A DNA stretch of 64,000 nt from contig JAXGGA010001043.1 of NCBI GenBank assembly GCA_038373865.1, forward strand, positions 1 to 64,000. Reading direction: 5' to 3'. The stretch comes from Uloborus plumipes. Its lineage: Eukaryota > Arthropoda > Arachnida > Araneae > Uloboridae. The notes beneath the pieces were generated by a model, which was given only the letters and a program-made list of their open reading frames with translations, did no database searches and was not told the DNA's origin. The position numbers were made by a program, and so were the translations under genes. Each line of letters opens with the position of its first letter. The first letter of the stretch is position 1. Positions 23,557 to 33,302 of this stretch are shown here, piece after piece.

Positions 23557-24485
23557 TAGAGACTAAAGTAAATTTTAAATAATAGACCTCTATTTTTATT
23601 TTATTTTATTTTATTTATTTTTTTTCACGAAAATGAGAGTAGTTAGTTTGGTGTAAGGAGATTTACAAAAATAATGTTAAAAAACATAGATATATCTTCT
23701 TTTACGTTCAGAATACAAATTTTCTTTATGCATAGATTTTGAAGTCAAAACCTAACTGCAACTTTTGCATTTTGTACTGCACTGCTCATCTGACTCCTAG
23801 ATAGAAATTTTTAAGAATAAATAAAATGTGTTTTATACGCGAAGTACATATTTTCCAGCCATTTATTACATTTTCGCTATTTAAATGTTTGTTCCTATGC
23901 TTGTTTAGTAAATTACTACCAAACGAATGTGTAATCATTAGCCCAAAAATTTCAACGAATATTCATACAAGTAAAAAATAATTTTACTACCATTCTCATT
24001 AACATTTTGTAGTTTAAATTTAAAAAACTCATAAAACAGTCACTGGTTTTTGATTTTGGATCAAAAGTCATCAGTGAGAATCAGAATTTTTATTAGTATT
24101 AAAATCATATATCAATTACAGTGCTTTTCGAATGAGAATATTTATATAATATTCAATTCAATACATCTGATAATAAGGACAACAATGTAGCGATAGAGAT
24201 ATTGATAGAATCAACCTTATATATTGAATGAAATTAGATTCATAAAAATTTGTAATAGTTTGTGCAAAAATCACTATAAATTCTAGGCTTTTAATAAGGC
24301 TAAGACTTTTAATTGTTAACTTCACTCACTGCAATTAAAAACACTCTTTCGTTGAACTACTGAAAGCCTCTGACGTACTACAATAGCATCATGACTATTT
24401 GGTAAGCAAAGTAGTTAAATATTGTTTCAAAACAGCGACAAAATGAAAGAAAGAGAAAAAAAATCGACGGTTCAATTAATTCATA
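23557..24485. other. AT-rich stretch, nothing recognised
   Basis: No exon or element was recognised. Confidence 0.35.
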
Positions 24486-26330
24486 GGGTCATTTGAGGTA
24501 AAACGGGTGAAAAAAGAGCAATTTTAAGTTCGTGCTTCGACAGCAAAAAATACATTGATTCAACCAGTGAATAAACTGCTCAGGATATGCAAATGATTCT
24601 TCCTCATGACTTTTCAAGTGAAATATCTTGGGACAAAAATATTGACACTGATAAATAAGCTATAAAATGTGTTGCCAATGACTCATTTTACCTCATTACG
24701 TGGTAAAACAGGTCACTAGTGGTGTAAAATGAGTCATGCTTTAAAGGATTTAATTTTATGATTTATTGAACAATAACTTTATACTTTTGTTCGTGAAAGA
24801 GAAAACAATTAGTATATAAACTTTTCTAGAAAATAATATTTTCATCTTAATTCTTTTTTAGGGCAGGAATGTCTAGCAGAGTTCACGATGCATCATCCTT
24901 CCAAACATCCTCTCTCTCCGGGAACAAAACACTTTCACTGAATTTTTAACTTTTATTGCACGTTACTCGACATTGTGGGGAAAAATGATGGTATGAAAAT
25001 ATATTTTTTTTTTACATTTTCCTCAAAAGACTTAACTTGCTTCCATTTTCCAACTTTTAAAGGTTGCTATCATTTCACTTAGATTCAGTTATGAATTTCT
25101 TTTACAGAAAAGATTTATTTATTATTTATTTAGTTTTGCGTCTGTGTGTCAATTGAATTGATTTTTTATCTCTTTCGACTTTTTCAGTATGCAGTCATTT
25201 CAATATCGTCGAGTTTGTTAAAATTTCACAAGTTTCTTTCTGCATGTATGTAGTTTTCTCTTCTGGTATCTTTTAAAGTTTCGTCTTGTCTTTTGGTTAT
25301 TGTTGTAGGTGAGAGTGCTTATAATAGAATTTCAAATATGCATAAAAATAAAACGCTTGTTTGACTCGCCTTTTTCCAATATCGAAAAAACAGCCTTACT
25401 TGTTGTTGAGATCTTAGATGTTAATGACGTTCCTTTAACTGCATTATTTGAATTCAGCTCCTTAGAATGATTTTCTATGATTTGGTTGCCCAGGCGTCTA
25501 TCTTTTTGGGGAAAAAAAGCCACTTTTGCTTCACTCCGTAACAACATTTCCTGATGGAAGTTTATCGAGCAAAAGCTGTGCTCTTAGTTTTGATTTAATT
25601 TAATTATTTTGCACTATAAGTTTATATATTTGTGTATCAAAAGAATGACCGACCATATCAAACTGCCTTTTCCCGTATTCTAGGTGGGCACACGAGGAGA
25701 CTCACCTTTCAGCAGGGGAAAAAGACTTTTCCAAATTGCCCTTGGTGTTGCGCCGACGTGGCTTCCCCCGGACATATCTTGACCTGTTTGAATTTTACAA
25801 GAGACGAAGTCCTTAGGGACCCTATACTTTTTTTAGATATTTTAGACATTTTTGGTTTTATAGTTTTAGCTCTTTAGTACATATTAAGCCTAACTTAAGG
25901 CGGAAAATGACCCATTTTACCCCACGCTTGTTTAATACCGTAAAAAATTCAGTTTTGCTTTTTTTTTTCTTCACCATTTTAGGAAGTTATTCCTGAAAAT
26001 GTGCTTTATGCAGTAGGATTAAAAACTTAATGTGTATTTTCATTTAATTTTCTTTAAATCAAAAGGTTTTTATGATGAACACAGTCAAGCCTGTTTTAAG
26101 AAAAACACTTAATCACTACTATCTGTAACTTTAAAGTAGAAGTTGCACCTCATTTTGCATGTAAAATGTTGCCTGGTGCAAGGCTTCACTATCTAATGAA
26201 GCCTTGCCTGGTGTCAATATTGCATAAAAATGGCAATGCATTAAGAAAGTATCATTTGTACATTTTTTAAAGAATTATCTAATAAACCTGACTCATTTTG
26301 CCCCGTGACCCATTTTACCCCACCTGACCC
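24486..26330. mobile_element. TIR element with GGGTCA...TAAAA ends
   Basis: Left end GGGTCATTTGAGGTAAAACG and mirrored right end GGGTCAGGTGGGGTAAAATG. Further copies of the motif occur inside (near 24690, 24720, 25910 and 26300). A LINE fragment lies within. The end motif resembles that of 17967-18907. No transposase recognised, superfamily unassigned. Confidence 0.55.
25632..25877 (+). pseudogene. Non-LTR retrotransposon C-terminal fragment (Jockey/R1-type)
   Basis: The frame includes AFSRILGGHTRRLTF then CPWCC...ASPGHILTC and RDEVLRDPILFLD. This is the C-terminal tail found after the RNase H domain of Jockey/R1-group LINE polyproteins in arthropods: a 'GH...F' block followed by a C..C...H....C zinc knuckle. 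Only the last ~80 residues are present, with no reverse transcriptase upstream, so it is a 5'-truncated copy. It lies inside the TIR element, either inserted or captured. Confidence 0.65.
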
Positions 26331-26786
26331 CAACAGAATAAAAACTCCCAATAAGTAATTAGTTAAATTTAGTTACTTGCCGTATCTTACACATAAAACG
26401 CGTACAAAATATCAAAATAAATAAAAACAGTTTTAGTTAAAAAATTATTAAAACGCTTGGAAAAACGTCTTAATCTTAATATATAAAAATTACGTGTCCC
26501 TATGTTTGTGGCCAAAGGACTCCTCAGCTACTGAACCGATTTCAACCTAATTTTACACGCAGTTTCAGTTTGATCCAACTTAAATGATAGGATAGTTTTT
26601 ATCTCAATTTAGGACCGCAATATATTTTTTATTGCAAATTATGTATTTAGCTACCAGCTTTTCTGTGTTCTTGGCTAAGCCTTTTTACTAAGCCTTTTTT
26701 GACACCTCCATGGCTGAGCGACAAAAAAGCACACGTTCTGGCAGCTTCTGGAGCGCAGCAAACAGGTAATAATCTTTCTTATCTTA

Positions 26787-27088
26787 GGCAGGGATTCAAG
26801 TGAAACAGCACTGCGATCGCTTCGAATTGCAATCGCTACTGGAAGTGAATTACATTATCATCAACTTAACTTGGCATGACGTCACTACGGGTGGAGCCAA
26901 TAAGAGTTCACAAGCACTCAGCGATCTCCTCTTATTCGCCAAGTAGGCTGTGACGTTTTATCTAGCTCGCTTCTCATAGGCAAACGTCACGCTGACGTCA
27001 CGATGTTTTTATCAAGAAACGTTCTAATGTAATTCATTTCCAGTCGCGATTGTAATTTGCGATTGCCTGTTTCACTTGAATCCCTGCC
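26787..27088. mobile_element. Harbinger-like MITE, copy 1
   Basis: TIRs GGCAGGGATTCAAGTGAAAC at both ends, flanked by the trinucleotide TTA (26784-26786 and 27089-27091). The arms are extended palindromes (GCGATCGC, GTGAATTACATT). The second copy is at 55258-55548. A TTA/TAA duplication fits PIF/Harbinger. Non-coding. Confidence 0.8.
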
Positions 27089-27312
27089 TTAGTATATAAA
27101 AATTACGTGTCCCTGTGTTTGTGGCCAATGGACTCCTCAGCTACTGAACCGATTTTAACCAAATTTTACACGCAGTTTCAGTTTGATCCAACTTAAATGA
27201 TAGGATAGTTATTATGTCAATTTAGGACCGCAATATATTTTTTATTGCAAATTATCTATTTAGCTACCAGCTTTTCTGTATTCTTGGATAAAATTCTTTA
27301 AACATACCCGGA

Positions 27313-27750
27313 ATGCCACCACATAATCTGCGGTTAAAAATTGGTTCACCCATAGTTCTTCTACGTAATTTAAATCCACCGAGATTATGCAATGGTACGC
27401 GTTTAGTTATCAAAAAAATCACCGGGAACATTATTGAGGCAATCATTTTGACTGGCAAGTTTAAAGATGAAGTAGTTCTGTTGCCACGTATCCCAATGAC
27501 ACCGTCAGAATCTTCAATACCCTTCAAAAGGCTACATTTTCCCATTCGTTTAGCTTTCGCCATGTCCATTAATAAGTCCCAAGGACAAACAAAGTCAATT
27601 TGCGGTTTAGATTTTAAAAATCCATGTTTTTCCCCATGGGCAACTATAGGTCGCTTGCTCCCGTGTGGGAAAACCGTCCAATCTATTTTTGTTTACAAGA
27701 GACAGATTAACAAAGAATATTGTGCACCGATTAGTGTTGAGTTAAACTGA
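27313..27750 (+). pseudogene. Helitron Pif1-type helicase, C-terminal remnant
   Basis: Encodes the end of the Helitron Rep/helicase, which unwinds DNA during rolling-circle transposition. Seen: [20 protein letters not shown], then [33 protein letters not shown] (Pif1 helicase motif VI area). After CFSP the expected HGQLYVACSRVG-like motif moves to another frame and carries a stop, so the C-terminus is frameshifted. The Rep domain and the helicase Walker motifs are missing. The length is ~145 codons against more than 1000 for an intact Helitron protein. Base composition is slightly richer in GC than the surroundings, as expected of transferred or once-coding DNA. Confidence 0.85.
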
Positions 27751-28093
27751 AATTAAAAATGCTTATAATTCAAAAAATAACAAATAATATTGGTTAATTA
27801 TCTACCCTACCTACATTATTAAAAAAATAAAATGTTACATTAAAAAATAAAATGTTACAATAGCAATTAGCAAATTCTAGGTTAACTCAATTGTTACAAG
27901 CTTGAATATAATATTTCTAAGTACTAAAATGCTACATTTTTTGTTGATTTTTTGTTTCTAGCAAACTTAGGAAATTTTTGTTCGATTGTTTTCATATTTT
28001 AACCTCAAATTCATATTTATATAAAGTTGATCTCTATAACGGTAATAAAGTTTTTCGTTTCTATTGAAACATTATAGTTTAACCCATACCTTA

Positions 28094-28123
28094 GCCACAG
28101 CAACGCGTGGCCGGGTCAGCTAG
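28094..28123 (+). repeat. Helitron 3'-terminal hairpin and CTAG end
   Basis: Stem GCCAC (28094-28098) and GTGGC (28107-28111) with an 8-nt loop, then 8 nt, then CTAG. This is the usual Helitron terminator architecture. Confidence 0.8.
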
Positions 28124-28272
28124 TTATATATACATTTTTTTCATGTCATTTTTTGGAACGGTAACAATTTTTAATAAGAACCCTTATACTTTGCTTAGTA
28201 GTTTCGAAAAAATAACCCTACATAAATAATTATGTAGTTAAAATAAAAGGGTAAAAATATTTTGTGTATTAC

Positions 28273-28489
28273 CTGGAGTAGGGAAGAAACTTCGAACGGT
28301 GTTGGCAGCACTGTACGGCATGCGTCCTTTTCTGTACCTGTTGTACAAATGTAGCATGTACGATGGCGGAGACTGCGGTCTAGGGGAAGCATTCCGAAGT
28401 TGAAGAACCCTGCTCTCCACGGGCCATACACTCTCTGATGCACTCGACGCAACAACACTTAACACGAGCAAAACATTCCACATTTTCAT
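28273..28489 (-). CDS. BMP9/10-like TGF-beta family ligand, exon 1 (signal peptide and propeptide start)
   Basis: First coding exon of the ligand continued at 1357-1088. The chosen start (ATG at 28489) is the first in frame after a TGA at 28507-28505; a second ATG is two codons on. Residues 1-18 form a signal peptide (WNVLLVLSVVASS). NAS near residue 33 is a possible N-glycosylation site. Residues 41-52 read PPSYMLHLYNRY and 62-68 ANTVRSF, the conserved 'P..ML.LYNRY...NTVRSF' opening of BMP-class propeptides, closest by eye to BMP9/10. The donor is CCA G|GTAATA, 72 codons plus 1 nt, so phase 1, which fits exon 2. The protein would be secreted and later cleaved by furin-type proteases in exons not seen here. 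Transcript support is needed because intron 1 is ~26.9 kb. Confidence 0.82.
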
Positions 28490-28905
28490 AAAAACTCGAA
28501 ATCTTCAAATTCATGGAGACATGGGCTACCTGAGCAGAATTCGAAAAAAAAAAACTTTTCTAAAAGCGAGTCTTTAAAAATGTCTTCCAATAAAGTTATG
28601 ATTCCTAGGACATTTCAAACCTTTTGTCCCTGATTTGAATTGTTTTCCTCCTCAACGGAAGAGAAATTAAGAATCGTTCCGTAGAATTTCCGAGGGATTT
28701 TTCTTCCGTCGTCTGCCGATGACCGGAAACGATGCGGCTGATCGTCGGAGATGAGATGGAGCGAGGCAGACGATTGCGCTCTGGCAGGAACGATATCATT
28801 CGACAATGCCTTTTGCGCGAAAAAGGCATTATTTGGTTTTGCGCACGTTGATGCTGTCGGAGGAAAAGTTTTCCGTCTCAAGTAAGTTCAGCAGCATGAG
28901 TTTGT
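28490..28905 (-). promoter_or_regulatory. Likely 5' UTR / promoter-proximal region of the BMP-like gene
   Basis: Directly upstream of the start codon the sequence becomes clearly richer in GC (28600-28880) than its surroundings, with several CpGs. Two minus-strand open frames here (28605-28829, 28615-28881) have no recognisable domain and are probably UTR. The transcription start cannot be placed; a TATATAA on the minus strand near 29104-29110 is a possible but unsupported TATA box. Confidence 0.45.
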
Positions 28906-30216
28906 GGTGTGGCTGAGTACAATACATTTCCGATTCAACGACGTTCTTTTCCCCTAATTCCTTTATATAACGATTTTTTAAGCTTGCCTCACTTGGAGTT
29001 CTGTCAAATTTATTCTTTTTCTATTCTTTTCTGTCGATATTTTCTGATTTGTCTAAACACAAATGTCCGTTGTTGCAACGGAATATTTTGTGCATTGTAA
29101 TGAATTTATATAAAAAAAAAAAAAGTTTTTTTTCGTTTTCAATTACGTAATGTGAAAAGATAATGCTAAAGCAAAATTATTTTAGAGCTTTATTTAATCT
29201 TTTCCTTTCTTTCCTTCCTCTTTTTTTTTACAATACAATTTTGCTGTTTTTCAGATTAAAACAAATCAGAACACTGCGTGGAATAAAAGCTACTGTGACC
29301 CTATTACAGGGGTAGATTTTTACGTAACACCGATCTCCTGAATCCGAATATAACCTCCGTTATCCCCCATTACCCAAGGTTTCTTGAAGACAACGCCCCC
29401 TTTGTTTTCCATTTTTAGATAATTTTATTGTAAGGATTTTGTTTGATGGGAGAAGGCATTATTTGATCTGGTTTATTTCTCCTTAAGGACTAGAAAAGTG
29501 GAAAGTTCAACAATATAAATAGTTATAACAAGAAATAATTTATATTTTCTCCCTTAAAGTGTTTTTAACAAATCGTTTTAACCGACATTTTTTCGGGTGG
29601 GGGAAAGGGGGGTAAGGTATTTAATTTTTTTTTTCTTACTACGAGAACCTGACTATCGGCATCAATCCAAAAGTGTCACATCTGTAGCTATGCTTAAGAA
29701 GTAAAATTAAAAAAAAAAAAAAAAAAAAAACCATGTATTAAAAAGCTTCACTTTTGAGCAAGAATGATCAGCCCACTGAACCCTTTATATAGTTTATCAG
29801 CGCTACCACGTGACAAAATACGTAAGCAGTCAAAAATTTGCATAAGTATCCCGCAATTATGCTAATTTCCACATTTCCTTGCCTTCCATTTTGTGGTTGC
29901 TTCTAGATATTGGCCAAGTCTGTCTTTTCAATTATTCGTTCCTCAGAGGATCATTCACTGCTTTGACCCGTTCTTTGAACTCGTTCATTTAAACCAATTC
30001 GTTCAATTAAAAAAAATTGCAATTGATCTGTCTGCGAGAGTTACTCATATCATTGAAAATGTTTCATTGGATCAGGATCAGTAACATTCATTTAAGAAAG
30101 AGCTGCTAAAATTAAATGAAAGTAAGAAAATATGCAAATAAAAATTTCAGTGAAAATATTTCATTTAGGGTTAGATGTATAAAGCAATTATAATTAGTTC
30201 ACTTTGTAAGACATTT
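28906..30216. other. Intergenic AT-rich stretch
   Basis: Upstream of the BMP-like gene. Poly-A/T tracts near 29110, 29225 and 29710. No exon or element recognised. Confidence 0.35.
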
Positions 30217-30282
30217 GTCGGTAGCAGAGCGGTAAGATATCAGTTTTCCATACCGTTGTCATGGGTGTGATTCCAGTATGGT
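30217..30282 (+). repeat. tRNA-like sequence (SINE head or pseudogene)
   Basis: GTCGGTAGCAGAGCGGTAAG looks like a D-arm/A box, and GGGTGTGATTCC like a degenerate B box, 45 nt apart. The acceptor stem does not pair, so it is not a functional tRNA. Confidence 0.45.
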
Positions 30283-30859
30283 ACGAAATTAAATCCTTAT
30301 ACTTTATTAAATCAAAAAAATGTGTAGATAAATAAAATTTTCGTGACTTCAGAAAGAAAAGTTGTAAAATTTATCTCAAGTAACTAAAAAAAAATATCGG
30401 TAACTTAACCGGGACACCAGATAATTTTTTTAAAAAAGAGGTCTCATTACATATATAAATATTATGGAGTTCTAAATACATCTTTAAGTATGCATAGGTA
30501 AAAAAAAAAAAAACAAAACATCATGTTTAATAAAATGGTAGGAGAGACATTTTTCTATTAGTCAAATAATCCTTACCAAAAACTTCATGAATATTGAGTA
30601 TAAAACTAACGACTTAGATTACTGCTATTGACATCCGTCCTTAGCATTTGCCCACCGGTGTAACAAAACCTTAAATTTTTAATTGCTCACAGAAAACTTC
30701 ACTTTGTTTGGAAATACTGCTTTATTTTTTGTTGTTAATCGCTCGAACTATGTATAGAGTCATTTCATGTTAAATGACCTAGTGGTCTCTATCCGACCAA
30801 GTTCGATTTCATCTTGAATATCGGAAGCTGAAAATTTGCAAAGGCTGGTCTCAAAGGCA
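30283..30859. other. AT-rich intergenic stretch
   Basis: Nothing recognised apart from poly-A tracts. Confidence 0.3.
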
Positions 30860-31090
30860 TGCCGCCCCTCTAAAAAATTTCATCCAATTCGGATAGGATA
30901 GAGTGGGGATGATTTAAAAAGTTTGATCAATTTACGTGAGTTACTCTACATTTTTTTATTTAAATGAAGTTTTACAATTTATCCAATTCGGACATGGTCC
31001 GGTGAGGATGATTTGAAAAATTAGGCAAGTTTACGTGGAATGATTCTATATTTTTTGCATTTATATGGCGTTTTCAAACTTAAAATTTCC
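30860..31090. repeat. Two diverged tandem units of ~100 bp
   Basis: The block ATCCAATTCGGA...GGATGATTT.AAAAA....CAA.TTTACGTG..ATG/CTCTA.ATTTTTT occurs at ~30887 and again at ~30980. Non-coding. Confidence 0.5.
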
Positions 31091-31924
31091 TGGATCAAGG
31101 TACAACTCGCTTTATGCACCTTATTTACATATGAAGGACTAGGGGGGGGAGAGTTGAAAGTGACCAAAAAGCGATTTCGAGAAAAACGAAGAACAAAGTT
31201 TGATTTCTCGTAGCTCCTTATGTAGTTTTTCGAGTTTTCATGCACATTTCGATCGTTTCTCATCTTTTTCCCCCTTGTTGTTCTACCGGATGATACTAGT
31301 CCTTCGTAGCCCCTAGATAGCGCTAATATCTCAAAATTGACTTTCATCTTTTTTTCCTCTGACACTCCATATCTTTTAGTTTTAAAAAACGAAGTGCCTT
31401 CAAACAAATTTTTAAAAAAAAATATCCACCATTTTAAGACTGTTTGGAACGTTATTTTGTCGGTTTTTTTTTTTTTTTTTTTTTTGTTAATATGAAAAAC
31501 AATTAGCCCAAAAATAAAGTCAAGCTATTGTTTTTACGTGCATACGTTTCACTGAATGTACAAATCTTTTACTAATAGTGTTAAAATCAATCAGGGAACT
31601 TTAATACTAATGGTACATTTTAGCACACATAAGCGATTGATTAATTTAATCGAAATCAAGTCAGCTAAGATGTGAACGTTTCATTATTGAAACCAGTGTA
31701 GCGTGGTACTTGCATTTTCATTGCCTTCTACTCCTGCGCTTAGAAACATTCTAATTAAAATGCGAATTATAACCAGGTGCATAACTAATTAATCAGCTAT
31801 GTAAAGCATTTTCCATTGGGATTCGATATTATCCATAGGGTCAGGCAAAGAAGAATGTTTCGAATCGATTTGACGCATACATTTTGAAATGGTAAAAGAA
31901 TTAATTGAAGGCTTGGGAGATGAA
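31091..31924. other. Unassigned intergenic stretch
   Basis: The minus-strand open frame at 31021-31407 (128 codons) has no known domain and overlaps the tandem units. Poly-T tract near 31460. Confidence 0.3.
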
Positions 31925-32382
31925 CACTGTAACAAAAATGAATGTTGTTTTTACAGTATAATACAGTTAATTTTATAGTAATAAACTAAAAAATTTTCAT
32001 TTTACAGTAATAAACGGTAAAATTTCTACTTTTACAGTACTAAACTGTAAAATTGCTGATTTTGCAGTAATAGACTGCAAAGTTTCTACTTTTACAGTAC
32101 TAAACTTTACAGTACTAACAGTAGCAAAATTGCTAATTTTACAGTTTATTACCTTGCATTTTACGGTTTTAAACTTGAACCTGTGCTGCCAGTATTATAC
32201 TGTCGTTTTCACAGTATAATGCAGCGAAATTTTGTGGCAATAAACTCTTAAAATTTCTAACTTTACAGTAAGAAACTAAAATTACTAGTTTTACAGTTTG
32301 TTACTGTGCATTTTACAGTTTTAAATTGGAACCTCGGCTACCAGTATTATACTGTAAAAACAACAGTTCATTTTTTTCAGTG
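31925..32382. repeat. Palindromic CACTG element, copy 3
   Basis: CACTGTAACAAAAATGAATG at the left, mirrored ACAACAGTTCATTTTTTTC then AGTG at the right. The interior carries many ACAGTAATAAACTG/CAGTACTAAACTG units, more than in copies 1 and 2, so the internal units vary in number. Confidence 0.75.
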
Positions 32383-33038
32383 AAATGGTTATGTGACAAA
32401 ACCGAAACTGAGAATGATTAAAGCTCAAAGCTTTGTTGCTGCAATTGTTGCAGTTTCTTCGTTTTCTGATTTGTCGTTAAGTGTGCGTATGAAGTTGGTC
32501 TAATGACATCTGCTTTTTGATGTACCCAGTTTTATTTGCTTACCTGTATCCATTGCTTGACTTTGTCCAGATTTTACTTTCAAATATTTCAACACAGTCC
32601 TTTCATCCTCCAAACATTTCAATTATTGACGTTTCTTGGCGATAACTGACAAAAAGCTCGCCTACCGCCATCAAAGCAAATCTTGCTCTATTCCTGATGT
32701 CTTAGCGTGGTAAAAAAGTTTCGGATCGGAAGTATATCGGATTCATAAAACTTTTTGCAATTGCTGAACTTTTTTCTGCGACTTATATGGAGCCGTCTGC
32801 CATAGAAAAAGTTAACAGCCATTGAGGGGTGGGTTATTTTTGCTCTCGTGAAGGAATGTGTAAAATGAAGAGAAATAGGAACCATTCATCACTTGTTGAG
32901 TGCAACCACTTCATCTGCTGAAACAGAAAAGTTTTTTTTCATCATTTAATTCATTCTAAACTATAAAACGTTGACAAATATCCAAAATATTTTTTTTTTT
33001 TTTTGGTTTTTGTTTTAATCCATTAAATATATGATCAT
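32383..33038. other. Unassigned intergenic stretch
   Basis: No domain in the minus-strand frame at 32688-32885; no repeat recognised. Confidence 0.3.
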
Positions 33039-33302
33039 AATTGAAACGGCAAGTAAATAAAGGTGATATCTGACAATTTTGGAAAAACACACTTTTACCA
33101 TGGATGAAGGTGATAAGGTAATAATTTTTTGTTCGAAAGCTTTTTCTGGAAATTAAAAAAATTATCACATATCACCTTTATTCATTTGTCCCTTCAATTG
33201 TGTTTGTGAGTTAACACAATTGAACACACACTAATTTGAATTTGTGTAAATCGGCGAAATTCAAATGTCACATATCACCTTTATCCACTTGCCCCTTCAA
33301 TT
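33039..33302. repeat. MITE with GGCAAGTRRATAAAGGTGATAT ends
   Basis: The left end AATTGAAACGGCAAGTAAAT is mirrored at the right (AATTGAAGGGGCAAGTGGAT), both running into AAAGGTGATAT. A second, internal copy of the right end occurs at ~33165-33200, suggesting partial duplication. Non-coding. Confidence 0.7.

Larger units (their letters stand above)
26474..28123 (+). mobile_element. Chimeric Helitron with two 5' ends
   Basis: The left end begins TCTTAATATATAAAAATTAC directly after an A; the right end is CTAG at 28120-28123 followed by T. This is the Helitron pattern (5'-TC, 3'-CTRR, insertion between A and T). A 3' hairpin lies just before CTAG. The ~200-bp 5' segment (ATTACGTGTCCCT... CTCCTCAGCTACTGAACC) occurs twice, at 26480 and 27096, separated by a 302-bp MITE. 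After the first 5' segment an ATG frame (MAERQKSTRSGSF, ~26711) looks like an autonomous N-terminal start. The helicase tail follows the second. Confidence 0.8.

Noticed and set aside
28605..28881. Two overlapping minus-strand frames upstream of the BMP start
   Set aside because: No domain, and their position directly upstream of a good start codon with an in-frame stop between makes 5' UTR more likely.
31021..31407. 128-codon minus-strand frame
   Set aside because: Overlaps diverged tandem units, has low-complexity Lys-rich and Pro/Ser stretches, and no domain.
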